Positions 20,518-30,639 of a DNA stretch of 64,000 bases are shown piece after piece. The DNA is from Ichthyophis bannanicus. Lineage: Eukaryota; Chordata; Amphibia; Gymnophiona; Ichthyophiidae. The first letter of the stretch is position 1, and each line of letters starts with the position of its first letter. A model generated the notes under the pieces. The model was not told the DNA's origin, searched no databases, and worked only from the letters and a program-made list of their open reading frames with translations. The DNA lies in assembly GCA_033557465.1 (NCBI GenBank), contig CM066035.1, positions 923,018,522 through 923,082,521 of the forward strand, written 5' to 3'. A program made the translations under genes and the position numbers.

Positions 20518-20989
20518 GCAAGAATTGGACAACCTCCTCAGTCAACGTGCGGTCGAAAGGGTCCCGCCGCATCTCCGAGGTCGTGGATTCTACTCCCTTT
20601 ACTTCCTCATTCCGAAGAGGACAGGGGGCCCCATCCTCGATCTCAGGAATCTGAACAAATTTCTGGTGAGGGAGAAGTTCAGAATGCTATCGCTTGGCTT
20701 CCTGCTGCCCTTTCTCCAGCAGAGCGATTGGCTATGCTCCTTGGATCTCGGAGATGCTTACGCCCACATCTCTGTTCACCCCAAGCACAGGAAGTACCTG
20801 CATTTCAGAATGCAGGGGGAGCACTATCAGATCAAAGTGCTCCCCTTCGGGCTCATGTCTGCTCTGCGAGTCTTCACCAAATGCCTGTCAGCAGCCGTAG
20901 CCTACCTTCGGCTGCAGGGCATACCCGTCTAACCCTACCTAGATGATTGGCTTGTCACGGGTGCACGCCTCTCGGTGTTGCATACGGTT

Positions 20990-21091
20990 CTAAGAACATA
21001 ACATAAGATATGTCATACTGGGTCAGACCAAGGTCCATCAAGTCCAGTATCCTGTTTCCAACAGTGGCCAATCTAGGTCATACGTACCTCC
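20990..21091 (-). mobile_element. Very short CR1 3' end insertion (about 100 bases)
   Basis: Starts with the agaacataacataagatatg terminus and continues with the 'gtcatactgggtcagacc' segment shared with the other CR1 tails, then returns to DIRS RT sequence. This is an extreme 5' truncation of a minus-strand CR1 inside copy C. Confidence 0.85.
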
Positions 21092-21740
21092 TCGAGCACC
21101 TCTGTTTCCTGATCAATTACTCCAAGTCCCACCTCGAACAGGCACTGGAGTTCATTGGCGCATTGCTTGACCCGGAACGGGCAACCGCCTTCCTCCCTCA
21201 AGCACACGTGGACCGCCTCCGTGCTCTAGCTGCCGAGTTCCAAAGCCGAACCAGGGTCTCGGCGCAAGTGATTCTCTGCCTTCTGGGGCACATGGCCTTG
21301 ACCATACACGTCGTTACCCACGCTCGCATGAATATGCGAGCAGCCCAATGGTGCCTCAGTGCACAATGGTCCCAAGCCTCGGGCCGGCTTCGGGATTCCA
21401 TCTCGGTCTCGCACAGCCTATCCAGTTTCTTGGATTGGTGGCAGAATCTCCGAAGCCTACTTCGAGGCATGCCCTTCCAGGCTCTGCAACACAAGCTCAT
21501 CTTGACGACAGATGCCTCGCTGTCAGGCTGGGGAGCCCACTGCGACAACCTCCATACCCAGGGACAGTGGTCACTCAAAGAATCCCGGCAACAGATCAAC
21601 CTGCTTGAACTTCGAGCGGTCCGGTTGGCCTTGAGGGTCTTCGAGCACCACTTGCGAGGCAAGTCGGTGCTCGTGCAGACAGACAACAAGGTCGCGATGT
21701 TTTACATAAACAAGGAAGGGGGTACAGGCTTCTGCCTTCA

Positions 21741-21803
21741 CTGCCGGGAGGCGGTCCTCCTCTGCCGGGAGGCGGTCCTCCTCTGCCGGGAGGCGGTCCT
21801 CCT
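21741..21803. repeat. Three tandem copies of a 21-base unit in the copy C RNase H region
   Basis: The unit ctgccgggaggcggtcctcct occurs three times at 21741, 21762 and 21783. It encodes an in-frame repeated LCREAVL heptapeptide. Copies A and B have one unit at this place (LLCREAQKLC), so this is a local expansion. Confidence 0.95.
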
Positions 21804-22181
21804 CTGCTCTTTCACAGTGTGCTGGAGTATGATCCTGAGAGCTGTTTTCCTCCCAGGCCAATACAATGTCCTCGCAGACAGGCTCAGCAGTCTTCTCCGC
21901 CTGCACAAGTAGCACCTGAGCCCAGAGGTGACTCTCCACCTGTTTCATCGCTGGGGGACTCTGTCCATAGACCTATTCACCAGCCCAGCGAGCGCACAGC
22001 TTCCCTGCTTTTGCAGGCAGATACCGCACCCAAGCAGGATAGCCCCAGACAGATACCGCACCCAAGCAGAGTAGCCCCAGACGCGTTCCTCCTGAGCTGG
22101 ACCTCCAGGCTTCTGTATGCATTTTCCCCCACTCTCCTCATAACGAGGACTCTTCACAAGATTCAGCGGGACTGAGCATCA

Positions 22182-23362
22182 GTGATTCTCATGGCCTCGA
22201 CAGCCCTGGTTCCCGCTTCTACTCCGGCTCTTGTCAGAGCCTCCGGTCCCCCTGGGAAGTGCTCCGGGTCTGCTGACGCAGGAGGAGGGATGGGTGCTTC
22301 ACCCAAACCTGGACTCACTATCCCTAGCAGCCTGGTGGCTGAACGGGTCTCTTTAACTTCGCTGCACCTCCCAGAGGAGATCGAGGACATCCTGCTCGCA
22401 TTGAGGAAAGACGCAAGGCGGGCCTATGCCCTCAAGTTGCGGTGCTTCTCGGTCTGGTGCTCCGGATTTCAGGTTGATCCATTCTCCTGTTCCATCCGGT
22501 GGGTTCTCCAGTACCTCCTCCACCTTTCGCAGGTGGGGCTGAAATCCAGTTCGGTCAGAGTTCACCTGAGCACCATTTCAGCTAACCACTTTCCCGTCGA
22601 GGGTAAACCCCTCTTGGGCCAGACACTGGTCTCCTGCTTCATGCGGTGCCTTTTACTCTCCAACCCCCAGTCCGGCCCCTGCCAGTGGAGTGGGACCTGA
22701 ACATCGTGCTCATGCAGCTGACGGAGCTGCCCTTTGAGCCGATGGCGATGTGCTTGCTTCAGCACCTCTCCTGGAAGGTAGTCTTCCTGGTGGCGCTGAC
22801 GTCAGCAAACCTCAAGCCCTCATGGCCATGGCCCCCTGCACCAGGTTCAGTGGGAACAGGGTGGTCCTTCGCACCCTCCCCAAGTTTCCTGCCAAAAATT
22901 GTCTCAGATTTCCATCTCAACCAGGAGATAGTCTTATTGACTTCCTTCCCGAGACCTCATGCCGACCAGGCGTTGACGGTTCTGCATACCCTCGACTGCA
23001 AGAGGGCTCTCGCCTTCTACCTGCAGCGCACACAGGCTCATCACAAATCTGGTCGACTCTTTGTGACTTAGGATCCCAATCGACTGGGGCAGGCAGTCAC
23101 CAAACGTACCCCCTCTCTATTTGGGTAGCGGACTGCATCGCCTATGCCCATACGAAGGCGGGTGCCCCTTTGGATCAATGAGTCACCACACACGGTGTTC
23201 GAGCCAAGACGACTTCGGTGGCCTCGCTGCGTTCAGTGCCCCTGCAGGGGACATCTGCCGGGTGGTGACCTGGTCTTCAGCGAACACCTTCACTGCTCAC
23301 TACTGCCTGGAGAGGGAGTCCCATCGGCCAGGCCGTACTCCGTAATCTATTTGGGGTTTAAG
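22182..23362 (+). pseudogene. DIRS copy C tyrosine recombinase, broken
   Basis: The N-terminal domain (LRKDARRAYALKLRCFSVWCSG, VRVHLSTISANHFPVEGKPLL) is in frame 22182-22700, then the frame changes near 22680 to 22646-23071. A short deletion after LVALTSA removes the box I arginine and the RVSEL segment. The C-terminal part with the HxxR and HYCLERES nucleophile block is in other frames at 23150-23345. Catalytically dead because the box I Arg is missing. Confidence 0.85.
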
Positions 23363-23490
23363 CAACTCTTGCCCTCCGACCCTTCTTCACGGCTACCGAG
23401 GGCTTCGGGCTCCTGCGGGCATCGGCTTCTGCTCACAACCTCGCGGAGGCGTTTTTTGGTGACAGGTTTGGTAGCCTGTAGTTGGGGAGT

Positions 23491-23589
23491 CCCATAAGTG
23501 AGGAGTGACTTCCTACTTGTTCCTGGAGAAAGTGTAGTTACTCACCTGTAACAGATGTTCTCCAGGGACAGCAGGAATCAGTCCTCACT
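23491..23589. repeat. DIRS copy C internal complementary region
   Basis: Contains the complement of copy C's left end, the complement of the extension (with one change inside the palindrome) and the complement of its right end, including the copy-specific GGGACAGC variant. Confidence 0.9.
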
Positions 23590-23671
23590 ACCCTCCCATC
23601 CCCCCTGATGAGTTGCTGGATTTTTATCCTTCCCTTGCCATCTGCTTGGTAGGGCTCAAGCTAAGGGACCT

Positions 23672-23856
23672 GACTGAGCAAGATGGCACCCTTGGGCGGG
23701 AAGAGGACCACGCATGCATGGCAGCAATCCCAAGGGCTTTCTTTGAAAGCTGGGGAATTGCTCCGAGCGGGCTCAGTCTGTGCCGACGTAACCCGTAAGT
23801 GAGGACTGATTCCTGCTGTCCCTGGAGAACACCTGTTACAGGTGAGTAACTACACT
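23672..23856. repeat. DIRS copy C right inverted terminal repeat plus 27-nt extension
   Basis: Inverse of 17689-17848; the extension is 23830-23856. Element sequence ends at tacact, and RTE LINE sequence follows directly. Confidence 0.9.
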
Positions 23857-23869
23857 TTGCAGTCAGTGA

Positions 23870-24325
23870 ATGCTTCATTTCTGTTTGTCTATGATGAATA
23901 CCTATAACACAACTATTATTCAGGTATGTGCACCAATAGCTGCAAAAGAGGAAGTTGAAAAAATGCAAGCTGAAATCTACAGAACATGCAAACAAGATAT
24001 ATTAATAGTCATAGATGACTGGAATGCAAAAGTTGGGAACAAAGAAAAAAGTGAAATGATTGGAAAATATGAGCTTGGCAACAGAAATGAAGCTGGAGAA
24101 AGACTGAGAATTCTGCAAGACCAACAATCTGTTCATCTCAAACACCTTCCAGCAACACAAGTTGCAGTTGCACGCATGGACTTCGCTGAAAGGATTGTAT
24201 AAATATCAAACTGATTACATTTGTGGAAGTCAACAATGGAAAAGCTTAGTGATATCAAAGAGAGAACCCGGAGCTAACTTTAGTACAGATCACCAGCTAG
24301 TAGTATGCAAACTCAAGCTAAAGTG
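23870..24325 (+). pseudogene. RTE endonuclease domain fragment
   Basis: Frame 23870-24202 encodes an AP-endonuclease-like C-terminal half: VCAPIAAKEEVEKM, DILIVIDDWNAKVG (the family motif is GDWNAKVG, here with G to D) and GNRNEAGERL. The next block (YQTDYICGSQQW, STDHQLVVCKLKLK) follows in another frame. In RTE elements this domain nicks the target DNA. It is inactive because of the frameshift and missing N-terminus. Confidence 0.8.
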
Positions 24326-25299
24326 AAAAAGAGCAAGTCACTCATGAATGTAGCAAAATATGATCTTGAAAATATACTACCTTAATTTAAAAACTGCCTG
24401 CAAAATCAATTTGCCGCTTTGGATACAAATGACAGCACTAGAAGTTATGGGATGACATCAGGAAAGTCATTCTTGAAAAAAGCAAAAAATCTCTGCAAAA
24501 GGTGAAAAAGCAAAATGGCTAAATGGATGACCAATGAAACTCTGAAAATTGCTCAGAAACGCACAGAGGTTTAAGCCAGAGGAGAAAAAGATGCAATCAC
24601 AGAACTTAACAGAGATTTTAAAGTGCAGCAAGGCGAAACAATGAAGTACTGCAATGACACATGCAAGGAAATAGAATCAGAAACTATCAGTGGGAAGAAC
24701 AAGATTGGCTTTTGTAAAACTACAAGAGTTGGAGAAAATTCCAGCCTCAAATTGGAATGCTAAAAGATGTTCATGGATCCATGTTGAATGATGAATAAAT
24801 CAAGAAAAGGTGGAAAGAATGCACAGTCATACCATAAAGAAGTGCATCAACAGCCATTTCTACCTGTATCTTTATGATCAAGAACCACTAGTGATAAAGG
24901 AAGCGGCATTGAAAACATTATTTAAAAAACAAAGCACTGGACATGGATGGCATTCCTATTGAAGTCTTGCACCACTAAATTACAGCTGTTACGATATTTA
25001 AGACACTGCCAGGAAATTTGGAAGATGACAACATGGCCAACTGACTGGAAATATCTCTGTTTATACCAATACTTAAAAAAAAAAAAAAGTGATCAGATTG
25101 ACTGTGGAAATTATTGCACAATCACTTAGATCCCACACACCAGCAAGATTCTACTCAAGATCCTTCAATGAGAACTACAGCCACACCTGGAACAAGAATT
25201 GCCTAAAAAGGAACAAGAGGCATCATCGCAAACCTAAGATGTAACCTTAAAAAGACAAAAAATACCAAAAGGATATACATATTTTTTTATTGCCTACAG

Positions 25300-26146
25300 C
25301 AGGGGTGGGCAATTTACGGCCTGCGGGCTGCATGTGGCCCGCCACAGAGTTTTCTGCGGCACGCGGTACAGATATAAAACCGGCCCTTGAAAAGCTGTTT
25401 TTTGGCTCTGGCCGCGAGATCAGGAGCGGCCAGAGAAAAAAAACGGCTTTTCTCCCGCAGTCTGCAGCACGAACGCGATTCCCAATCGATATTCCGTGCA
25501 GCCGCTGCTTCTGCTTTTCACAGAGCAGCAGCTGCAATGAAGTTAATTTGAAAAGGAAAAGAAACCTGTGAGAAGCCCGCCCCCTCTGACATCACTTCCT
25601 CGGGCACTGACCGGAGGGCTCCTCACAGGTTGTCTTTTCCTTTTCAAATTAAGTTTATTGCAGACGCTGCTCTGTGAAAAGCAGAAGCAGCGACTGCACA
25701 GGGGTGAACTTTGAAGCAGCACTAAGGGGAGAGGGGGTGAAGGAGCACTAAGGGGTGAAGCAGCAGCAGCGGCTGCAAGGGGAAAGAGGTGGCAGAAGGA
25801 ACTGGAAGGTGAGGGCTGGGAGAGAGCTGAAAGGGGGGAAGGAGGAGGTGGCAGGAAGGAACTGACAGGGTGTGAAGGAGGTGGCTGGAATAGAGCTGGA
25901 AGAGAGCTGAAATGTGATCTCAAAATATTTTTGTATATAGATATCTGTTTGCTCCTTGTTATCAGAGTTCCTTTACGATCGCTTTTTATTTATTTATTTA
26001 TTATTATTATTATTATGCAATTTACACTTCGTATTAAATGAAATGTAATGTTAACTAATGAATACGATCAGTTTTAGAAGGTGCGGCCCTCGGCTAACCA
26101 TGGCCCTCTCAAAGTGGCCCCGAGCCAAAACAATTGCCCACACCTG
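25300..26146. mobile_element. hAT-type nonautonomous transposon (MITE) with 8-bp target duplication
   Basis: Termini are CAGGGGTGGGCAA at 25300 and its inverse TTGCCCACACCTG ending at 26146. The 8-bp duplication gcctacag flanks both sides (25292-25299 and 26147-26154), and removing the insert restores the RTE frame. There is no transposase. Inside, 25497-25575 and 25619-25700 form a long near-perfect inverted repeat. Confidence 0.93.
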
Positions 26147-26203
26147 GCCTACAGCAAAGCCTTTGTGTAAATCATGAAAATCTCTGGGCCACATTAAAAA
26201 GGC

Positions 26204-26878
26204 CCAGTGTACTATTGTGGATCAGAAGCTGGTTAAAAAATAGAAAGTAGAGAGTAGGGCTAAATGGCCAATTTTCTCAATGGAGAAAGGTTACTAGTGG
26301 AGTAGTTCAGGGATCTGTGCTGGACCCTCTGCTTTTTAACATATTCATAAATGCCCTGGAAATGGGAAGACAAGTGAGGTGATCAAATCTGCAGATGACA
26401 AAAATTATTCAAAGTTAAAACGCAAGAGGATTGTGAAAACTTGCAAGAGGACTTTGATAAATTGGAAGACTGGACAGTGGCAGATGAAATTTAATGTGGA
26501 TAAGTGCAAAGTTATGCACTAGTAAAGAACAATTCAGATTATAATTACACAGTGAAAGGTTCCACATTAGGAACCACCACCCAGAAATAGATTTAGGCGT
26601 CATCGTGAATAATAAGTTGAAATCCTCCACCCAGTTTGCAGTGGCAGCCAAGAAAGCAAATAGAGTACTATGAATCATAGGGAAAGGAATGGAGGAAAAA
26701 AAACCCAAGGATGCCTGTGTAACGTTACATGGTGTGACTGCACTTTGAATATTGTGTGCAATTCTGGTCGCTATATCTTAAAACGGATATAGCAGAATTA
26801 TAAAAGATACAGAGAAGATCTACCAAAAGGGATGGAAGGATAACTCTATGAGAAAAGGTTTAAAAGGTTAAGGCTCTT
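26204..26878 (+). mobile_element. CR1-type LINE fragment (RT C-terminal half)
   Basis: Follows the CR1 order: post-RT region, [14 protein letters not shown] motif near 26305, catalytic-region remnant near 26390, then the thumb segment and the aaaaggtttaaaaggttaaggctcttca block. All frames are broken. DIRS copy F begins at its right edge. Confidence 0.8.
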
Positions 26879-26884
26879 CAACTC

Positions 26885-27801
26885 ACGCTAGCCCCCCTTT
26901 GCCCGGCTCGACTAGGAGGGCTTACGCCTTTAAGTGGCGTCGGTTCTCAGTGTGGTGCTCGGAGGTACGGGTCAACCTGTTCTCTTGCCCCACCCATTTG
27001 GTCTTGCAGTACCTGCTCCATCTCTCATAGGTGGCTCTGGTCCAACTTGGTCAGGGTCCAACTGAGCGGGATCTTGGCCAACCACCACCCAGTCGAGGGC
27101 AGGCCCCTCTCAGGCCAGCCGCTGCTTTCCTACTTAATACTCTGGCTGCTTCTTTCCAGGCCCCCCATCCAGCCGCCTCCAGCGGAGTGGGATCTCAATG
27201 TCATCCTCAAACGGCTAACCCAGCTGCCCTTCAAGCCAGTAGTGTCTTGCTTCGGCACCTTTCCTGGAAGGTTGTTTTTCTGGTAACCCTCACCTCAGCC
27301 TGGAGGATCAGTGAGCTCCAGGCCCTGATGGCCAATGCTCCCTACACAAGATTCTACTGGAACTGGGTGGTCCTTCAAACGCACCCCAATTTCTCCCGAA
27401 GGTTGTCTTGGATTTTCACCTCAACCAGGAGATAGTGCTGTCGACCTTCTTTCCGAAGCCCCACGCCGACCGGGCATTGGCAATCCTCCATACCCTCGAC
27501 TGTAGCAGGGCGCTCTCCTACCTGCAGCACACGCAGGCCCACCGCAGGTCCGAACGGCTCCTCTACTCATATGACCTTGCCCGTTTGGGGCTCGCGGTCA
27601 CCAAGTGGACCCTCTCCCGCTGGGTGGCAGATTGCATCACATTCACCCAGGCTCAGGTGGGGCTACCGCTGGACCACCGAGTCACGGCGCATGGTGTCTG
27701 TGTGAGGGCAAGGTCGGTTGGACATCTGTGCTCTGTGCCCCTGGTGGACATCTGCCGAGCCGCAACCTGGTTCTCGGCTAACACCTTTCGCGACGCATTA
27801 C
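26885..27801 (+). pseudogene. DIRS copy F tyrosine recombinase, interrupted at the catalytic tyrosine
   Basis: N-terminal domain RRAYAFKWRRFSVWCSE near 26915, then LRHLSWKVVFLVTLTSAWRISELQAL with the box I Arg retained (27031-27435 frame). After a frameshift, the rest runs 27408-27801. Box II is altered (HGVCVRARS in place of HxxR spacing). The L2-like insertion sits in the HY codons of the nucleophile block, and the remaining WLERES part continues at 29371. Inactive. Confidence 0.87.
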
Positions 27802-29370
27802 CTTACCTTATCTTGCCAAAATAGCCGAGAAACTAGTTCAAACCCAACTTCAAAACTATATTGATGAGCACTCTCCCCTTGACCTTTCCAACATGGTTTT
27901 AAAAAGAACCATAGTGTCGAAACCCTCCTTACCTCCCTACTAAACTCCCTGTACTTGCACACTCAGAATCCTACCCAAGGATGCCTACTCATCTTCCTTG
28001 ACCTATCAGCCACTTTTGACTCCCTTCCTCACCATCAACTCTTATGCAGGCTCCATGAAATAGGGCTCAGAGGCACAACCCTAAAATGGTTCCAATCTTA
28101 CTTAAATGACAGAACCCAACAGGTCCGTATTGGCGATAATACCTCTCTCCCATTTACTCTAAAACAAGGCGTCCCTCAAGGATCTAGCCTCTCTGCTCTA
28201 CTTTTCAATATTTTCCTTCAACCTGTTTGCAACGTCTTTCAGAGCTTTGGCATTCAGTACCAACTATATGCGGATGACATGATGTGCTTCACCCCATTTA
28301 ATCTCTCTAACCCTGACTTCTCAAAATTAAGCGCTTGCTTATTGGCACTGAAATCATGGCTATCCCAACATAACCTTCTAATTAATCAAACTAAGACCGA
28401 AGTACTTCAAGTGTTCTCCGCTACCTCTTACAACCCTCCTCCACTATTGCTGATTTCACTCTTACCATAAAAAACCAGGTGAAGTATCTTGGCATCATCC
28501 TCGATCAGAACCTCTCCTTCACTAACCAAATAAAGAAAACCACTAATACAATATATGCTAAGCTACGTACCCTCCGGAATCTTAAACCCCTCTTAGGCCC
28601 CACTTCCTTTCGATCTGTCTGTCAAGCCCTCACAACCCCCTCTCTTGATTACTGCAACCTAATCTATCATGGCCTTCCTAAGCATACTTTACAACCACTC
28701 CAACTTGCCCAGAATATGATAGCGCGGCTCATAACCAGCACTCCCAAGCGTTCACATATCACACCAGTTCTATATGACCTTCACTGGCTCCCCATCTACT
28801 GCAGGATTAAATTCAAAGTGCTTACTCTTATACATAAAATCATCTCCAACGAATCAGCCCCATGCCTTTCCCCTCTCATTTCCCTCTCTTCTAGTTCTAG
28901 AACCCGCCGTACTATCACCAAAAACCTTATCTCTATCCCAGCAACCAAAAGACATAGTAAACAACTTACCTGTAACAGGGCCTTTTCCCTCTACGCCCCT
29001 ACCCTATGGAACTCCCTCCCTCATGAGCTGCGGAATTCTAGAACTCACCTTGAGTTCCGAAAGAACTTAAAAACCTTCCTTTTTCAGGAACATTTTTCCC
29101 TTCCACCTTAGTCTCTCACTTCATCTACCTCCCCCTAGTCCCTACTACCTCTAAACCTACTTAACGGCCTCTGATACCTTGGTAATTTACCTTGTAAATA
29201 GTTCTATCATTATGTTTAGTTATTTATAGACATGTTATATACATTTTTTACTTGGTTCTATGTACTATGTAAACACTGGAAACACTATCTTAAATGTTCT
29301 ATGTAAACCGTCTTGATTTGTAGAAAGACGGTATATAAATTTGGTTAAATAAATAAAATAAATAAATAAA
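27802..29370 (+). mobile_element. L2-like LINE, 5'-truncated, inserted in DIRS copy F
   Basis: About 1.57 kb with target duplication attac (27797-27801 and 29370-29374, sharing one ambiguous A). RT coding is in two frames. The 3' end has the hairpin taaaccgtc...gacggtatataaa and a (TAAA)n-like tail. Confidence 0.88.
27955..29111 (+). pseudogene. L2-like reverse transcriptase, one frameshift
   Basis: 27955-28470 encodes GCLLIFLDLSATFDSLPH (catalytic Asp), QGVPQGSSLSALLFNIF and YADD near 28270. 28479-29111 encodes KYLGIILDQNLSF, LDYCNLIYHGLP and the C-terminal LWNSLPHELRN. The only visible break in this stretch is the frame change near 28470. The N-terminal endonuclease is lost by 5' truncation. 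Fairly young judging by the long frames. Confidence 0.87.
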
Positions 29371-29588
29371 TTACTGGCTAGAGAGGGAGTCCTATCAGGA
29401 CAATGCCTTCGGCCAGGCCGTAATCTGTTCGGGGTTCAGGCAACTCCGGCCCTCCGACCCTTCTGTGGCTACCGGAAGTGTGGTCTTCCGGGGACCTGGG
29501 GTCCTCGGGCCGTCTTCGGTTATCAGTGTCTGCTCACATCTTGCCGTGGCACTGTTCAACAAGTCCTTGGTAGCCTGTAGCTGGGGAT

Positions 29589-29687
29589 TCCCATATGTGA
29601 GGACTGACTGCCTGCTTGTTCCTGGAGAAAGCGTAGTTACTCACCTTTAACAGGTGTTATCCAGGGGCAGCAGGAATCAGTCCTCCC
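29589..29687. repeat. DIRS copy F internal complementary region
   Basis: Same three-part design: left-end complement, complement of the 27-nt extension (with a T for G change inside the palindrome) and right-end complement. Because the left end of F is deleted, this is the only remaining record of its left-end sequence. Confidence 0.88.
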
Positions 29688-29760
29688 AACCCACCCACCT
29701 CCCCTAGGAGTTGACCACTCTTTTTTTGGCTTTTTATCCTTTGCCTGAGCTATTCCATCT

Positions 29761-29948
29761 GACTGATCAAGATGGCACCCTTGGGCGGGAAGGGGACCAC
29801 GCATGTGTGGTGGCATTCCCAAAGGCTCTTTTTTTTTAAAGTTGGGGAAATGCTCCACGTGAACTCCGTCGGTGCCGACATCACCCATATGTGTGGACTT
29901 ATTCCTGCTGTCCCTGGAGAATACCTGTTACAGGTGAGTAACTATGCT
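29761..29948. repeat. DIRS copy F right inverted terminal repeat plus extension
   Basis: Right repeat homologous to those of copies A, B, C and G, with the extension at 29922-29948 containing CAG|GTGAGT. Confidence 0.88.
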
Positions 29949-30019
29949 TTCTAGTAAATGGTCATTCTTGTTTTGATATAACCTTATTACATAGTCATCA
30001 GTAATATGATGTAATATGC
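29949..30019. other. Short unassigned flank
   Basis: AT-rich sequence between copy F and the LINE tail; nothing recognisable. Confidence 0.4.
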
Positions 30020-30345
30020 TAACTGCAGACTCAGCTCCTTTCACCTTGCTGCTCCTTATGCCTGGAATAAACTACCTGAGTCTGTTCGTCAGGCGTCGTC
30101 TTTGGCCCTTTTCAAATCCAGGCTGAAAACTCACCTCTTAGCTGCCACTTTCGGATCTTGACTCCCCTGATCTACTTTGTGTTTCCTTACCCTTCCCCCT
30201 AGATGTATCCCTGTCTACACCTACTGTGCTGTCTGTCTTGACTAGATTGTAAGCTCTGATGAGCAGGGACTATCTCTTACACGTCATCTTGTATCGCTAT
30301 ACAAATGCTCGGTGGTAGTAGTAGCAGTAGCAAAGTTCATCTTAC
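30020..30345 (+). mobile_element. L2/Rex-like LINE 3' tail
   Basis: Encodes the C-terminal block (APYAWNKLPESVRQASSLALFKS-like) and the 3' UTR ending atcgctatacaaatgctcggtggtagtag. It matches the inverse of 13394-13600. The trinucleotide tail (tag)n at the end is typical of this family. Confidence 0.82.
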
Positions 30346-30639
30346 AGAGCTGCTAGGCAGTGCTGTATAAAAATCTACAGGGCCTTTCAGGTACTGGCAT
30401 TCCTGAAGGACTCCATTGCAAAGCAAGGTAATACTCTGCCTGAAAGCTCTCAAAGGAGTTAAGGTATTCTTTTTTACAAGGTAATTCTTAAAGGGGTTTT
30501 GCTGTCTTTTTTTTAAAAGCTAATTCTTGAACGGGGTTTGCTGGTTTTTTTAGAGGATAAAATATATTTTTTTTTATACAACAAAGGGAAACTTTTTGAG
30601 TGTGCTTGTGGGGTTGGCCAAGACGGTTGTCAGTTCATT
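30346..30639. other. Unassigned stretch
   Basis: About 290 bases with T-rich runs and two related segments (aaggtaattcttaaaggggttttgctg and aagctaattcttgaacggggtttgctgg, about 60 bases apart), which suggests a short degenerate tandem repeat. No gene. Confidence 0.4.

Larger units (their letters stand above)
20525..21912 (+). pseudogene. DIRS copy C reverse transcriptase / RNase H, broken
   Basis: Frame 20525-20932 runs from the fingers (YFLIPKRTGG, LDLGDAYAHI) to a TAA stop at 20930-20932. That stop replaces the codon just before PYLDDWL, so the catalytic motif lies one codon downstream of it. A CR1 tail then interrupts at about 20990-21091. The frame 21010-21912 carries the RNase H blocks TDASLSGWGAH, ELRAVRLAL and QTDNKVAMFYINKEGG. 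A 21-base segment is triplicated at 21741-21803. Inactive. Confidence 0.88.
17689..23856 (+). mobile_element. DIRS-type retrotransposon copy C (both ends present, coding decayed)
   Basis: Left repeat 17689-17848, ICR 23491-23589, right repeat 23672-23829 and extension 23830-23856. All three coding regions are present but broken. The element also absorbed an L2-like LINE tail (about 20247-20517) and a 100-base CR1 tail (about 20990-21091). It is more diverged than copies A, B and D, and its right end uses the GGGACAGCAGG variant also seen in copies F and G. Confidence 0.92.
23857..26203 (+). mobile_element. RTE-type LINE remnant, split by a hAT MITE
   Basis: The APE endonuclease end (DDWNAKVG, YELGNRNEAGER, SDHQLV-like TDHQLV) at 23870-24325 and the RT start (NYCTI, KILLKILQ) near 25100-25180 follow the order of RTE-clade LINEs. 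After the hAT insertion at 25300-26146, the frame resumes with YSKAF and NHENLWATLKK at 26147-26203. Many stops and indels; non-functional. Confidence 0.82.
26879..29948 (+). mobile_element. DIRS-type retrotransposon copy F (only recombinase and 3' end), split by an L2-like LINE
   Basis: Begins inside the recombinase gene, so ORF1, RT and the left end are missing. The YR runs to 27801, where an L2-like LINE is inserted. DIRS resumes at 29371 and continues through the ICR (29589-29687), right repeat (29761-29921) and 27-nt extension (29922-29948). Confidence 0.88.

Noticed and set aside
25543..25923. 126-codon minus-strand Ser/Pro-rich frame in the hAT MITE
   Set aside because: Low-complexity translation of a G/A-rich segment inside a nonautonomous element; no transposase motif.
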